Assembly (NCBI GenBank): GCA_022482625.1
Contig: JAKVOU010000001.1
Location: 2,962,784 to 3,026,783 of the forward strand
Direction: 5' to 3'
Source of the DNA: Spirochaetia bacterium
Lineage (GTDB): Bacteria; Spirochaetota; Spirochaetia; Sphaerochaetales; Sphaerochaetaceae
DNA: 64,000 bases
Position 1 is the stretch's first letter, and each line of letters begins with the position of its first letter. This document shows, in pieces, positions 44,597 to 53,837 of this stretch. The notes under the pieces were generated by a model. The model was not told where the DNA came from. It saw only the letters and a program-made list of their open reading frames with translations, and made no database searches. The position numbers and the translations under genes are program-made.

Positions 44597-45919
44597 ATGT
44601 CACCAAAAGTTATTGATATGCAGGTTTATCCCGTTGCGGGGCACGATTCAATGTTGTTGAATCTCAGTGGTGCCCATGGCCCATTCTTTACCCGTAATGT
44701 GGTGATTCTGACAGATGATGCCGGACACACCGGAGTAGGTGAGGTTCCTGGTGGACAAAAAATCACGAAAGCTTTGGAAGAAGCCAAGAGCCTTATCGTT
44801 GGGTCGGCAATCGGTGACTATAAGAATACGCTGCTGAAGGTCAAGGACTCAATTCAGAGTGAGAATGATGTAAGGGGTGACCAGACCTATGACCTTCGTA
44901 CCGGAGTACATGTACTTACGGCAGTGGAAGCTCCCTTGCTGGATTTGCTGGGCCAGTATCTTGGTGTACCTGTAGCATCCCTTTTAGGTGATGGCATGGT
45001 AAGAAGAAAGGTAAAAGTACTTGGCTACCTCTTTTTTGTAGGGGACAGGAACAAGACTGATCTTCCATATTGCAATGAACAGGACAGCGATGTCGAATGG
45101 TATAGGCTTCGAAGGGAAGAAGCCATGACTCCTGAGAAAATCGTGGCACTGGCGAAAGCAAGCAAGAGTCTCTATGGGTTCAAGGATTTCAAGCTCAAGG
45201 GTGGTGTCCTCAAAGGTGAGGAAGAGATGGAATGCATCATTGCCCTGAAGAAGGAATTTCCTGATGCACGTATTACTCTTGATCCGAATGGTGGTTGGTT
45301 ACTTAAGGATGCCATAAGGCTCTGCAAGGATAAACATGGAATTCTTACGTATTGCGAAGATCCCTGTGGTGCTGAGGAAGGATATTCCGGACGTGAAATC
45401 ATGGCTGAATTCCGCAGGGCAACAGGATTGCCTACGGCAACGAACATGATTGATACCGATTGGAGACAGATGCAGCATGCCATAGCGCAGAATGCAGTGG
45501 ATATTCCTTTGGCAGATCCGCATTTCTGGACTATGGAAGGTTCTGTAAGGGTTGCTCAGCTCTGCAATGATTTTGGGCTTACCTGGGGCTGCCATTCAAA
45601 TAATCATTTTGATATTTCCTTGGCGATGATTGCCCATTGTGGATCTGCGGCTCCTGGGAATCCGACTGCATTGGATACCCATTGGATCTGGCAGGAAGGC
45701 GAGGAAAGACTTACCAAAGAACCTCCTCGGATTGAAAATGGTTGTCTGACGATTACCGACAAACCGGGACTTGGAATTGACGTTGATATGGATAGGATTA
45801 TTGCAGCAAACGACCTTTATAAGAAACATTGCCTTGGGGCAAGAAATGATGCTGCAGCAATGCAATATCTGGTACCAGGATGGAAATTTAATGCAAAGCG
45901 TCCATGCTTGGTACGTTGA
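44597..45919 (+). CDS. gudD: D-glucarate dehydratase (440 aa)
   Basis: Dehydrates D-glucarate (and L-idarate) to 5-keto-4-deoxy-D-glucarate. It follows the well-known family sequence closely: [70 protein letters not shown] with catalytic Lys, [60 protein letters not shown] with catalytic His, and DTHWIWQEG. All active-site residues appear intact. The ATG at 44597 has GGAAGGAG. A 225-base gap separates it from the paralogue upstream, suggesting separate control. Confidence 0.95.
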   Translation: MSPKVIDMQVYPVAGHDSMLLNLSGAHGPFFTRNVVILTDDAGHTGVGEVPGGQKITKALEEAKSLIVGSAIGDYKNTLLKVKDSIQSENDVRGDQTYDLRTGVHVLTAVEAPLLDLLGQYLGVPVASLLGDGMVRRKVKVLGYLFFVGDRNKTDLPYCNEQDSDVEWYRLRREEAMTPEKIVALAKASKSLYGFKDFKLKGGVLKGEEEMECIIALKKEFPDARITLDPNGGWLLKDAIRLCKDKHGILTYCEDPCGAEEGYSGREIMAEFRRATGLPTATNMIDTDWRQMQHAIAQNAVDIPLADPHFWTMEGSVRVAQLCNDFGLTWGCHSNNHFDISLAMIAHCGSAAPGNPTALDTHWIWQEGEERLTKEPPRIENGCLTITDKPGLGIDVDMDRIIAANDLYKKHCLGARNDAAAMQYLVPGWKFNAKRPCLVR

Positions 45920-46226
45920 AAATTGTGGATATGTTATGATAGACATTTTTTAAAACTAATATTGCTAATAGAACCGAATATAGACCTTTGTATGACATGC
46001 TGAATGAAAAAAATGGGTTTTAATCATTATGAATTTCTAGGTTAAGACTTGAAATTATTGTGGTATGTATAGAAATTTTAAAAGAAACAAAACGTTTCTG
46101 ACTTAATTTATGAAAGTGATATTAATATCAGTATAGTAATATTATTTTATAAATATGGATTATTTTTATTTTGTTATAGTCAGTTGTAATAAGGGCTATA
46201 GTTTTTGTTTCAGAAGGTAATGAATT
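45920..46226. other. Non-coding region between gudD and garD
   Basis: 307 AT-rich bases without a gene. They contain AGAAAC-AAAAC-GTTTCT (46084-46100), an inverted repeat similar in form to the palindrome before ptuA and to KdgR-type IclR operators. No clear terminator follows gudD. Confidence 0.4.
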
Positions 46227-47753
46227 ATGCTAATATACAAGCCCCAGCAAATAATCAAAATCGCATCCACGGATAATGTTGCCATTGCAATCAGGCAAAT
46301 AAAAAAAGGTACGCAATTATCTCCCGACTTAATTGCGACCGAAAATATTCCACAAGGACATAAAATTGCCTTATACAATCTCAAAAAGGGTGATAAAATT
46401 TTTCGTTATGGAGTTGAATTAGGACATTTGCTTGTCGATACATCGAAAGGTAGTTGGATAAATGAAAAAATGCTATCACTACCAGCAGCTCCACAACTAA
46501 AAAATCTTGATTTAACTTGTCAGTTGACTCCGCCAAAATTCATTCCTCCACGTATGACATTTCAAGGATATGAAGTCCCGGGAAGCCCTTATGCAGGTAC
46601 ACGTAACATCCTTGGCATTACAACTACGGTCCAGTGTGTTGCAGGAGTACTCAGAGTTGCAGTTGAAAAAATGAAACGGGAACTATTACCCAAATATTCC
46701 AATGTTGATGATATTGTTTCGCTTGAGCATCCATATGGATGTGGAGTCGCAATCAATGCAAAAGATGCAGATATTCCAATACGTGCAATCAAGAATCTTG
46801 CTAAAAACCCTAATTTTGGCGGAGAGCTCATGGTAGTTGGCCTAGGATGTGAAAAGTTAACTGTGGACAAATTACTTGATTCCGAAGATAACAATAGTGA
46901 TAACGTTATCATGCTACAGGATTGCAAGGGATTCAATGCAATGATTGATGCATTAATGACTATGGCTGACAAAAAGTTAAGGAAACTCAATACAAGAAAA
47001 AGAACAACGCTACCGCTTTCTGCTTTATGTATTGGTCTTCAATGCGGAGGAAGTGACGCATTCAGTGGAATAACTGCAAATCCATCTGCCGGATATGCAA
47101 GTGATCTTTTGGTAAGCGGAGGAGCTACAGTTTTATTCAGTGAAGTAACAGAAGTACGAGACGGCGTGGATAAAATCGCTCATCGTTGTGTAGATACTGG
47201 TACAGTAAAAAAACTTGCTCAACAGATGGCTTGGTATGACAATTACTTAGAAAAGGGGAATGTCGATCGTAATGCAAATCCTACTCCAGGTAATAAACAA
47301 GGCGGCCTATGTAATATTGTGGAAAAGGCAATGGGTTCTATAGCAAAAAGTGGTACTAGCCCTATTGTAGAAGTGCTTGCTCCTGGCGAGCTTCCCTCCA
47401 AACATGGAATGATTTTTGCAGCAACTCCAGCCAGTGATTTTGTTTGTGGCCCTATGCAATTAGCAAGTGGTATCACTTTACAAGTTTTTATGACCGGACG
47501 AGGTACTCCTTATGGATTGGCAGTTGCTCCTGTCATCAAGGTTTGTTCCAGAACCGAACTAAAGAACATGTGGAATGATTTGATCGATGTAAACGCAGGT
47601 ACTATTGCTACAGGAGAAAAAACCATCCAACAGGTAGGACTGGAATTATTTAATCTGATTTTGGATATTGCATCAGGACAAAAAAAACCGTGGGCAGAAA
47701 AATATAATCTGGCAAATAGTCTTTGTATTTTTAATCCTGCACCAATCACATAG
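46227..47753 (+). CDS. garD: Galactarate dehydratase (508 aa)
   Basis: Dehydrates galactarate (mucate) to 5-keto-4-deoxy-D-glucarate. The UxaA/GarD family layout is complete: an N-terminal SAF domain (IPQGHKIALYNLKKGDKIFRYG, in part), then GTRNILGITTTVQCVAGVLR, LEHPYGCGVAINAKDA, NPNFGGELMVVGLGCEKL, LQCGGSDAFSGITANPSAGY, FSEVTEVRDG, and the C-terminal FMTGRGTPYGLAVAPVIKV and INAGTIATGE-like VNAGTIATGEKT. It is strongly similar to E. coli GarD in order and spacing. More AT-rich than gudD and garR. Confidence 0.95.
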   Translation: MLIYKPQQIIKIASTDNVAIAIRQIKKGTQLSPDLIATENIPQGHKIALYNLKKGDKIFRYGVELGHLLVDTSKGSWINEKMLSLPAAPQLKNLDLTCQLTPPKFIPPRMTFQGYEVPGSPYAGTRNILGITTTVQCVAGVLRVAVEKMKRELLPKYSNVDDIVSLEHPYGCGVAINAKDADIPIRAIKNLAKNPNFGGELMVVGLGCEKLTVDKLLDSEDNNSDNVIMLQDCKGFNAMIDALMTMADKKLRKLNTRKRTTLPLSALCIGLQCGGSDAFSGITANPSAGYASDLLVSGGATVLFSEVTEVRDGVDKIAHRCVDTGTVKKLAQQMAWYDNYLEKGNVDRNANPTPGNKQGGLCNIVEKAMGSIAKSGTSPIVEVLAPGELPSKHGMIFAATPASDFVCGPMQLASGITLQVFMTGRGTPYGLAVAPVIKVCSRTELKNMWNDLIDVNAGTIATGEKTIQQVGLELFNLILDIASGQKKPWAEKYNLANSLCIFNPAPIT

Positions 47754-47837
47754 AAATATAGGTTTTTAAAATTTTATTTAGTAATATAAATTCAAGTTTT
47801 TATTATTTTAAATATAATCTTAAATTATATATTTTTA

Positions 47838-47879
47838 TTGACATATGATATTTTTTATAATATAACTATATTATAAATT
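47838..47879 (+). promoter_or_regulatory. Promoter and palindrome before garR copy 1
   Basis: TTGACA (47838-47843) with TATAAC (47861-47866) at 17-base spacing. The -10 lies within the perfect inverted repeat TATAATATA-AC-TATATTATA. The position, about 170 bases before garR, fits an operator-controlled promoter. Confidence 0.5.
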
Positions 47880-48047
47880 GTTGAAAAATATTTTTTTGTA
47901 ACTACTATAGAAATTTGTTTAATTATAACATTTTAATATTTAGGTAGATTAGTAGAATTCCATGGCAAGTTGAGGTGTTAATAACCTAAGCAACTATAAT
48001 CTGATAGGAAAGTAGTTATCATGTTAAAAATGTAAGGAGATACAATT

Positions 48048-48932
48048 ATGAAGATTGGATTCATTGGACTTGGTATCATGGGCAAACCCATGGTAAAGAA
48101 CCTGCTGAAGGCAGGCTATGAAGTTGTCGTATATGACATCATAAAAGAAAATGTTGACCAGATGATTGCTGCCGGAGCTTCTTCCGGCAAGAGCGCCGCC
48201 GAGATAGCAGCCAGTTGTCCTGTAGTCATCACCATGTTGCCGAATTCACCTCATGTGAAGACCGTAGTCTTGGGCAAGGACGGCGTTCTGGAAGGTGCAA
48301 AGCCCGGCCTCAAGTATATTGACATGAGCTCCATTGCTCCTCTGGCAAGCCAGGAAGTTGGGAAGGCCTGTGCGGCAAAGGGCGTGCGCATGCTTGATGC
48401 TCCTGTTTCCGGCGGAGAGCCGAAGGCAATAGACGGGACCATGTCGATCATGGTCGGCGGTGACAAGGACCTGTTCGAGGAAGTCAAGCCGATCTTCGAG
48501 GTACTGGGCGGATCATACGTGCTCTGTGGCTCGATCGGGGCCGGCAATACGACAAAGCTTGCAAACCAGATGATCGTTGCAGGCAATATTGCAATCCTGG
48601 CCGAAGCCCTTACCTTGGCCAAGAAGGCTGGTGTTGATCCCCAGACTGTGTTCGAAGCCATCAGAGGTGGCCTTGCCGGTTCGACTGTGATGAATGCAAA
48701 GGCACCCATGATGATTGCAGGGGATTTCAAGCCTGGCTTCAAGATTGACCTGCACATCAAGGACCTGAACAATGCCATTGAGACCGGACATGGTATCGGT
48801 TCCCCCATGCCGCTGACCGTTGAGGTACAGGAGATGCTTGAGAACCTTCACTTTGAGGGCAAGGGCCAGCATGACCACAGCGGTTTGGCTGAGTACTATG
48901 CGAAAGTATCCGGTACAAAAATCGGCAAGTAA
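48048..48932 (+). CDS. garR: Tartronate semialdehyde reductase, copy 1 (294 aa)
   Basis: Reduces tartronate semialdehyde (2-hydroxy-3-oxopropanoate) to D-glycerate with NAD(P)H. A beta-hydroxyacid dehydrogenase: dinucleotide motif GFIGLGIMGKPMVKNL (residues 4-19), substrate-binding DAPVSGGEPKAIDGT (about 120), and the catalytic Lys in GNTTKLANQMIVAGN (about 170). The gene is visibly richer in G/C, especially at third positions, than the AT-rich genes around it. A second, very similar copy is at 59736-60620. It is followed 12 bases later by a DapA-family gene. Confidence 0.93.
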   Translation: MKIGFIGLGIMGKPMVKNLLKAGYEVVVYDIIKENVDQMIAAGASSGKSAAEIAASCPVVITMLPNSPHVKTVVLGKDGVLEGAKPGLKYIDMSSIAPLASQEVGKACAAKGVRMLDAPVSGGEPKAIDGTMSIMVGGDKDLFEEVKPIFEVLGGSYVLCGSIGAGNTTKLANQMIVAGNIAILAEALTLAKKAGVDPQTVFEAIRGGLAGSTVMNAKAPMMIAGDFKPGFKIDLHIKDLNNAIETGHGIGSPMPLTVEVQEMLENLHFEGKGQHDHSGLAEYYAKVSGTKIGK

Positions 48933-48944
48933 GGAATGAATACA

Positions 48945-49844
48945 ATGGACACGGATTTCTTCAAAGGTATCATCGTACCGATCTTGACTCCAATGACTGA
49001 TGACGAGCGTATTGATGCTGAAAGGTTGTGCAGGCAGGTAGACTTTGTTATTGATGGCGGAGTCTCCGGTATCCTGCTGTTTGGCAGCAACGGAGAATTC
49101 TACGTCATGGAGGAAAGCGAGATTGAGCAGTCTCTTGGACTCGTTGTAGAACATGTAGCGGGACGTGTACCCGTATACATGGGAATCGGAGCAATCAGGA
49201 CGAGCAAATGCGTAAGGCTGGCAAAGATGGCGCAAGGGTATGGAGTGAATGGCATTTCTATCCTTCAGCCCATGTTCCTGAAGCCTTCTGAAGATGAGCT
49301 GCGAACACATTTTGCAACTATTGCTGAAGCCGTGTCTGACCTGCCTGTATTGCTGTATAACAATCCGGGCAGGACTGGTTACGGCATAAGCCAGGACTGC
49401 GTGGAATATCTGGCACATCACCAGGAAAACATCATAGGCATGAAGGACAGCAGCGGCAATCTGACAGAAACCATTGAGTTCATCCGCAGGAACCATGATG
49501 TGAATTTCAAGGTCATGTGCGGAAAAGACACTTTGATTTATTCAGGTCTTAGTGCTGGGTGTGTAGGAGCAGTTTGCAGTACCGCAAATTTTCTTCCCAA
49601 GCTTGTCTGTTCCATCTATGATAAGTTCACGGCTGGAGATTCAAAGGGCTCCTTGGAAGCCCAATGGAGATTGAATCCGATCCGTCTGCAGATGGATAAG
49701 AGCAGTTTCCCTGTTGCAACAAAGGACTATGCGAATCTTCTTGGTCTTGATGTGGGTGCACCTATATTGCCATGTAAGCCTTCTGATCAACAGCAGATGG
49801 ATGGACTGAAACAGCAACTGAAGGAATCGGGTTATATTGATTGA
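48945..49844 (+). CDS. DapA-family aldolase/dehydratase (299 aa), candidate for 5-keto-4-deoxyglucarate cleavage
   Basis: A Schiff-base TIM barrel of the DHDPS/NAL superfamily. GIIVPILTPMTDDERIDAER is the N-terminal motif, GSNGEFYVM the phosphate/carboxylate loop, LLYNNPGRTG holds the Tyr-x-x-P motif, and GMKDSSGNL contains the Schiff-base Lys (about residue 165). The start at ATG 48945 is preferred over 48936 because the latter overlaps AAGGAATG. In this locus the usual HpcH-type aldolase GarL is missing, so this enzyme is a good candidate for splitting 5-keto-4-deoxyglucarate to pyruvate and tartronate semialdehyde; KdgD-type dehydration is the alternative. Confidence 0.85.
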   Translation: MDTDFFKGIIVPILTPMTDDERIDAERLCRQVDFVIDGGVSGILLFGSNGEFYVMEESEIEQSLGLVVEHVAGRVPVYMGIGAIRTSKCVRLAKMAQGYGVNGISILQPMFLKPSEDELRTHFATIAEAVSDLPVLLYNNPGRTGYGISQDCVEYLAHHQENIIGMKDSSGNLTETIEFIRRNHDVNFKVMCGKDTLIYSGLSAGCVGAVCSTANFLPKLVCSIYDKFTAGDSKGSLEAQWRLNPIRLQMDKSSFPVATKDYANLLGLDVGAPILPCKPSDQQQMDGLKQQLKESGYID

Positions 49845-49896
49845 TTTTTCAGAATGAATAATTAATTTTTAAGGTTTTTATTTTGTATGTAGTCAA

Positions 49897-49909
49897 ATGT
49901 ATAATACAT
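49897..49909. promoter_or_regulatory. Palindrome at the TctCBA copy 2 promoter
   Basis: ATGTAT-A-ATACAT is a perfect inverted repeat that contains a TATAAT-like -10 (TATAAT at 49901), 22 bases before the tctC start codon. A repressor here would block transcription. Confidence 0.4.
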
Positions 49910-49930
49910 ATCTCATAGGATGGAGGAAGT

Positions 49931-50920
49931 ATGAAAAAAATATTGTTTGTGTTTTGTATCTTGCTAGGAAGTATGTCTCTTGTTTTTGCTAATGGGCAAG
50001 GGGAATCAAATGATTCTACTTGGGCAAAAAAAGTAGAAATCCAAGTACCTGCCCGTGCTGGGGGTGGAAGTGATGTCATAGCAAGGACACTAGGTACTGA
50101 AGTGGCAAAGGCATCCGGTCGAACATTTACTATTGTCAATGATACAGATGGCAATGGAGTAGTTGCGTTTGAAAAGACTCGAACAGCAAAGACTGACGGA
50201 AGTACTCTACTTGCATATCATACATCTATGTTGATTAAGATGGCAACAAATGTTTATAACCATTCATTAGATGATTTTACAGTGATTGGAGTTGCTCATC
50301 CGTTGGATCAAGCACCGGAGGTTTTTGTTGTAGGTGCCGATTCTCCTTATCAATCGTTAGATGATTTTGTAAAGGCTGCAAAAGCGGCACCTGATACTTT
50401 GCTTGTAGGTGTTGAAACAGGAGGGGTGTCTCATATTATAGGAGGTCTCTTTGACAATGCTGCTGGTATTACTCTCAAATTTGTCGAGGCAGGTAGTGAT
50501 ACTGAGAAACTGACTTCTTTGGTTGGAAAAAATATTGATGCTTGCATAGTCAATGTAAATCAAGCAAAACAATATGTACAATCGAACAAAGTCAGGGCCT
50601 TAGGGGTGATTTCACGAGATAGTGAGGGAGGAAAAAGTGAAGTACTTCCTGATGTACCCAGTTTTATTCAGCAGGGCTATAATGTTGATTTCTGTATTTT
50701 CGATCTTTTATTGGGTCCAAAAGACATGAATCTTGATCTGGTTGCATCCATCTATAATTATTATGCAAACGCGGCTACTTCTGATGCTGTCAATGCAGTA
50801 CTGGAACCGGCAGGATTTGCAATGGAATTTTACGGGCAGGAAAAAGGTTTGCAGGTAATTGAGAAACAACAGAAGGAACTGAACGAAATAGTCAAGGATC
50901 TTGGATTGATGAAGAAGTAG
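49931..50920 (+). CDS. tctC: TTT-family solute-binding protein TctC, copy 2 (329 aa)
   Basis: A second Bug/TctC receptor. The signal peptide ends in LVFANGQGES. Family residues: KKVEIQVPARAGGGSDVIAR, TIVNDTDGNGVVAFEKTR, GVETGGVSHIIGGLFDNAA, LKFVEAGSDTEKLTSLVGKN. It differs substantially from copy 1 (about the level of distant paralogues), so it probably recognises another acid. The operon TctC-TctB-TctA continues with an MBL-fold hydrolase. Confidence 0.92.
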   Translation: MKKILFVFCILLGSMSLVFANGQGESNDSTWAKKVEIQVPARAGGGSDVIARTLGTEVAKASGRTFTIVNDTDGNGVVAFEKTRTAKTDGSTLLAYHTSMLIKMATNVYNHSLDDFTVIGVAHPLDQAPEVFVVGADSPYQSLDDFVKAAKAAPDTLLVGVETGGVSHIIGGLFDNAAGITLKFVEAGSDTEKLTSLVGKNIDACIVNVNQAKQYVQSNKVRALGVISRDSEGGKSEVLPDVPSFIQQGYNVDFCIFDLLLGPKDMNLDLVASIYNYYANAATSDAVNAVLEPAGFAMEFYGQEKGLQVIEKQQKELNEIVKDLGLMKK

Positions 50921-50977
50921 GCTTTGCCATCTTTATCTTGGAGAAAGTGTAATATCTTTCTCCATGAAGGAAAATAT

Positions 50978-51442
50978 ATGAAAGTTAAACGTGATCAAAT
51001 AACAGGTTCAATTTTAATATTGTTTGGAATCTGTGTGCTTGTATTAATACAGCAGTTTCAGAAAAATTTTTCATTGTCTTATCCAGGGCCTAAGTTTGTA
51101 CCTGCATGCGCAGCCATTGGCTTTTTAATCTGTGGCAGTGGTATTTTCATTGAAAGTTCATTGAATAAGAAAGAAGAAAAAAAGTTTCTTGTGAAAGATG
51201 GCTGGATGAGAATGTTTGTAAGTGTATGTATCTTATGTTTATATGTCTTAGCAATGAAATATTTTGGCTATTTGGTATGTACACCTATATTCACTTATGC
51301 CATTGTAACATTATTCGCAAGAGAGAAAAAAACGACACTGATAGGGCGGATATTTTTTTCTCTTTCTGTTAGTTTTATCGTGTATGCTGTCTATGTGTTT
51401 GCCTTTGGCATGTCGTTGCCTGTAGGTCTTGTCTTTGACTAA
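50978..51442 (+). CDS. tctB: TTT-family small permease TctB, copy 2 (154 aa)
   Basis: A four-helix small subunit with the family motif in the first loop: FSLSYPGPKFVPACAAIGF. The start at ATG 50978 follows GAAGGAAAA; the upstream ATG at 50924 would give an N-terminal extension (MPSLSWRKCNIF) unlike the family. It lies between tctC and tctA of copy 2, 15 bases before the latter. Confidence 0.83.
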   Translation: MKVKRDQITGSILILFGICVLVLIQQFQKNFSLSYPGPKFVPACAAIGFLICGSGIFIESSLNKKEEKKFLVKDGWMRMFVSVCILCLYVLAMKYFGYLVCTPIFTYAIVTLFAREKKTTLIGRIFFSLSVSFIVYAVYVFAFGMSLPVGLVFD

Positions 51443-51457
51443 AAAAGGAGTACTTTT

Positions 51458-52960
51458 ATGGGTTCTTATTTGCCCTATATTCTATCACAACTACTACAAC
51501 CATTTAATTTTAGTCTGCTGTTGATAGGAAATATTATTGGTTTGATTTTTGGGGCTATTCCAGGTCTTTCTGGGACACTTGCAGTTATTCTTTTCATGGC
51601 ATTGACTTATACAATGAAAACCGCTCCTTCGGTAATCTTTTTGATAAGTCTTTGGGTGGGAGGCTGTTCCGGTGCCTTTATTGGATCGATTTTGCTTGGT
51701 ATTCCGGGATCGCCCTCTGCCGTTGCAACTTGTTTTGATGGTTATCCGATGGCTCAGAAAGGTAAGGCAGGAAAGGCACTGGCTATTGGTATGTGTGCTT
51801 CGCTGATTGGTACTTTTTTCAGTGCGATTTTCGGTGCTCTTTTGAGTGAGAAAATTGCAGATCTTGCTTTCAAGTTGGGACCATGGGAATATTTTTCTCT
51901 TTGTTTGCTTGCTATTACTATGGTAGTGGCAATTTCAAAAGGAAATATGTTGAAAGGGTTGGCCTCCGGATTCCTTGGGCTTTTATTGGCTTGTATTGGC
52001 TATTCTCCAATTGATGCCGAACCTCGTTTCGTTTTTGGGAATATGTATTTGATGAGTGGTTTAAGTATGATTGTTGTAATGATTGGTATATTTGGAGTTA
52101 GCAAAATTCTTTATGAATATGCCAAAGGATTTTCAGTGTTGCCTGAAGTCGATACTAAGTCAATCAAGGGGTTGGGAATTACCCTTCATGAAATCAAGGC
52201 ACAATTCGGTAATATACTTCGATCCTTCGGTATTGGTCTTGGCATAGGATTTCTGCCTGGTATGGGAGCTGGTTTGTCTAATCTTGTTTCTTATTCAGCT
52301 TGCAAGAATGCTTCTAAACATCCTGAACGTTTTGGAACTGGTGTCCCTGAGGGGCTATGGGCTTCCGAAGTTGCAAACAATGCGTCGGTTGGTGGCTCTT
52401 TAATTCCTATGTCTGCTTTGGGAATACCTGGTGATTCGACTACTGCATTGCTTATCGGTGCTCTTACAATACATGGGCTTGAAATGGGGCCTATGGTTTT
52501 TAAGAACAGTGGTAATATTGTATTCTTAATGTTTGGTGCTGTTGCAGCAGGAGCTATCATAGTATTTATTCTCCAAGCTTTGGGGATGAGGATTTTTCCA
52601 GAAATTTTAAAGGTACCCTATCATTATATGTATCCTGCTTTGCTGGTTGTTTCATTTGTGAGTTGCTATGTTGAGTCTGCAAGTTTGTATAAATGCGGGA
52701 TGCTCATTGTATTTGCCATTTTAGGTGTTGTTATGGCTTTTGGAGATTTACCTGTAGCTCCGCTTATTCTTGCCTTTATTCTTGAACCTACATTGGAGTC
52801 AAATATGCTTAAGGCTTTTCAATATACGGGGACCGGTGTTACGTTCTTTGCTAGACCGATTTCTTGTATTTTCATTTTATTATCTATTTTCAGTGTTTTC
52901 TCTCCGATTTTACGTTTTCTATTTAATAAATTTAAGAAGAACAAGGCTCTATCGGCATAA
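51458..52960 (+). CDS. tctA: TTT-family large permease TctA, copy 2 (500 aa)
   Basis: The large permease. Family fingerprints: GAIPGLSGTLAVILFMALTY, GAFIGSILLGIPGSPSAVAT, GFLPGMGAGLSNLVSYSACK, EVANNASVGGSLIPMSALGI followed by PGDSTTALLIGAL. These give reference points for the truncated TctA pieces downstream (53838 and 56040). Preceded by AAGGAG. Followed by an MBL-fold gene 18 bases later. Confidence 0.92.
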   Translation: MGSYLPYILSQLLQPFNFSLLLIGNIIGLIFGAIPGLSGTLAVILFMALTYTMKTAPSVIFLISLWVGGCSGAFIGSILLGIPGSPSAVATCFDGYPMAQKGKAGKALAIGMCASLIGTFFSAIFGALLSEKIADLAFKLGPWEYFSLCLLAITMVVAISKGNMLKGLASGFLGLLLACIGYSPIDAEPRFVFGNMYLMSGLSMIVVMIGIFGVSKILYEYAKGFSVLPEVDTKSIKGLGITLHEIKAQFGNILRSFGIGLGIGFLPGMGAGLSNLVSYSACKNASKHPERFGTGVPEGLWASEVANNASVGGSLIPMSALGIPGDSTTALLIGALTIHGLEMGPMVFKNSGNIVFLMFGAVAAGAIIVFILQALGMRIFPEILKVPYHYMYPALLVVSFVSCYVESASLYKCGMLIVFAILGVVMAFGDLPVAPLILAFILEPTLESNMLKAFQYTGTGVTFFARPISCIFILLSIFSVFSPILRFLFNKFKKNKALSA

Positions 52961-52977
52961 AATTTTAGGAGGAATCT

Positions 52978-53835
52978 ATGTCATTGCAATATAATACTGT
53001 TGACAAATTGTTATCAGCTGAGGTCTTGATGGAGCATTGTTGCAGAGAACCATGGGACACATATCAATCACCTATTAAGATGGCTCCTCGTGTATATTAT
53101 GTATCCGGCAATAATTGGGTAGCTAGCTACCTTATTGATACTGGAGATGGGTTGATACTAATTGATACCGGCATGCATGAAACTGCGTATCTATTATTGG
53201 AAAATATTCGTAAACTTGGTTTTGACTATCGTGATATAAAAAAAATATTACTTTCTCATGCACACATAGACCATATAGGTGCGGCAAGGACTTTGAAGGA
53301 GCTGACCAAAGCGGATTTGTACTTGGGAAAAAGGGACTTACTTTTTCTGCATGAAAGGCGAGATTTGATTTATATTGGTAATTATACCTGTGGCTTATTT
53401 GAACCAGATTATATTTATGATGATGAAAAGCCCATTATACAGGGAGATATTACTATACGTACTATATCTACGCCTGGGCATACTCCCGGCTGTACCTCGT
53501 TTTTCTTTGATGTCAGGGATGATATACATAATAAAATTTTGCATTGCGGTATGCATGGTGGTATTGGAGTTACCTGTACAAAGAAAGCATTGAATCAGAT
53601 GGGACTTCCGCTGTCATTGCAGACTGAATTTGCAGAGGGGCTAGAAAATTTGGATAAAATGGATATTGATGTTTGTTTGCCTTCTCATACAAATCAAGTG
53701 GATATACTATCACTTCAGGATCAAGTTACTGACAGTTTCAACCCCTATGATGATCCATCAGTATGGCATAAACTTATGAAAGAGCGACTAATGCGGGTTA
53801 AGACTATGATTGAAGAAGAGAAGGATAAATATTAG
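52978..53835 (+). CDS. MBL-fold metallo-hydrolase, copy 1 (285 aa)
   Basis: A metallo-beta-lactamase-fold hydrolase. HAHIDH (residues 94-99) is the dinuclear metal motif; STPGHTPGCTSFFF supplies a third ligand; LPSHTNQVDI near the C-terminus carries another His. The N-terminus (APRVYYVSGNNWVASYLIDT) is similar to that of the second copy at 54538. The family includes lactonases, thioesterases and other hydrolases; next to hexarate genes, opening of a sugar-acid lactone is an appealing but unproven role. The stop overlaps the following chimeric frame. Confidence 0.85.
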   Translation: MSLQYNTVDKLLSAEVLMEHCCREPWDTYQSPIKMAPRVYYVSGNNWVASYLIDTGDGLILIDTGMHETAYLLLENIRKLGFDYRDIKKILLSHAHIDHIGAARTLKELTKADLYLGKRDLLFLHERRDLIYIGNYTCGLFEPDYIYDDEKPIIQGDITIRTISTPGHTPGCTSFFFDVRDDIHNKILHCGMHGGIGVTCTKKALNQMGLPLSLQTEFAEGLENLDKMDIDVCLPSHTNQVDILSLQDQVTDSFNPYDDPSVWHKLMKERLMRVKTMIEEEKDKY

Positions 53836-53837
53836 CT

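Noticed and set aside
48513-49496. 327-codon minus-strand frame spanning garR and the DapA-family gene
   Set aside because: Overlaps two clearly conserved genes on the other strand and shows no recognisable family.
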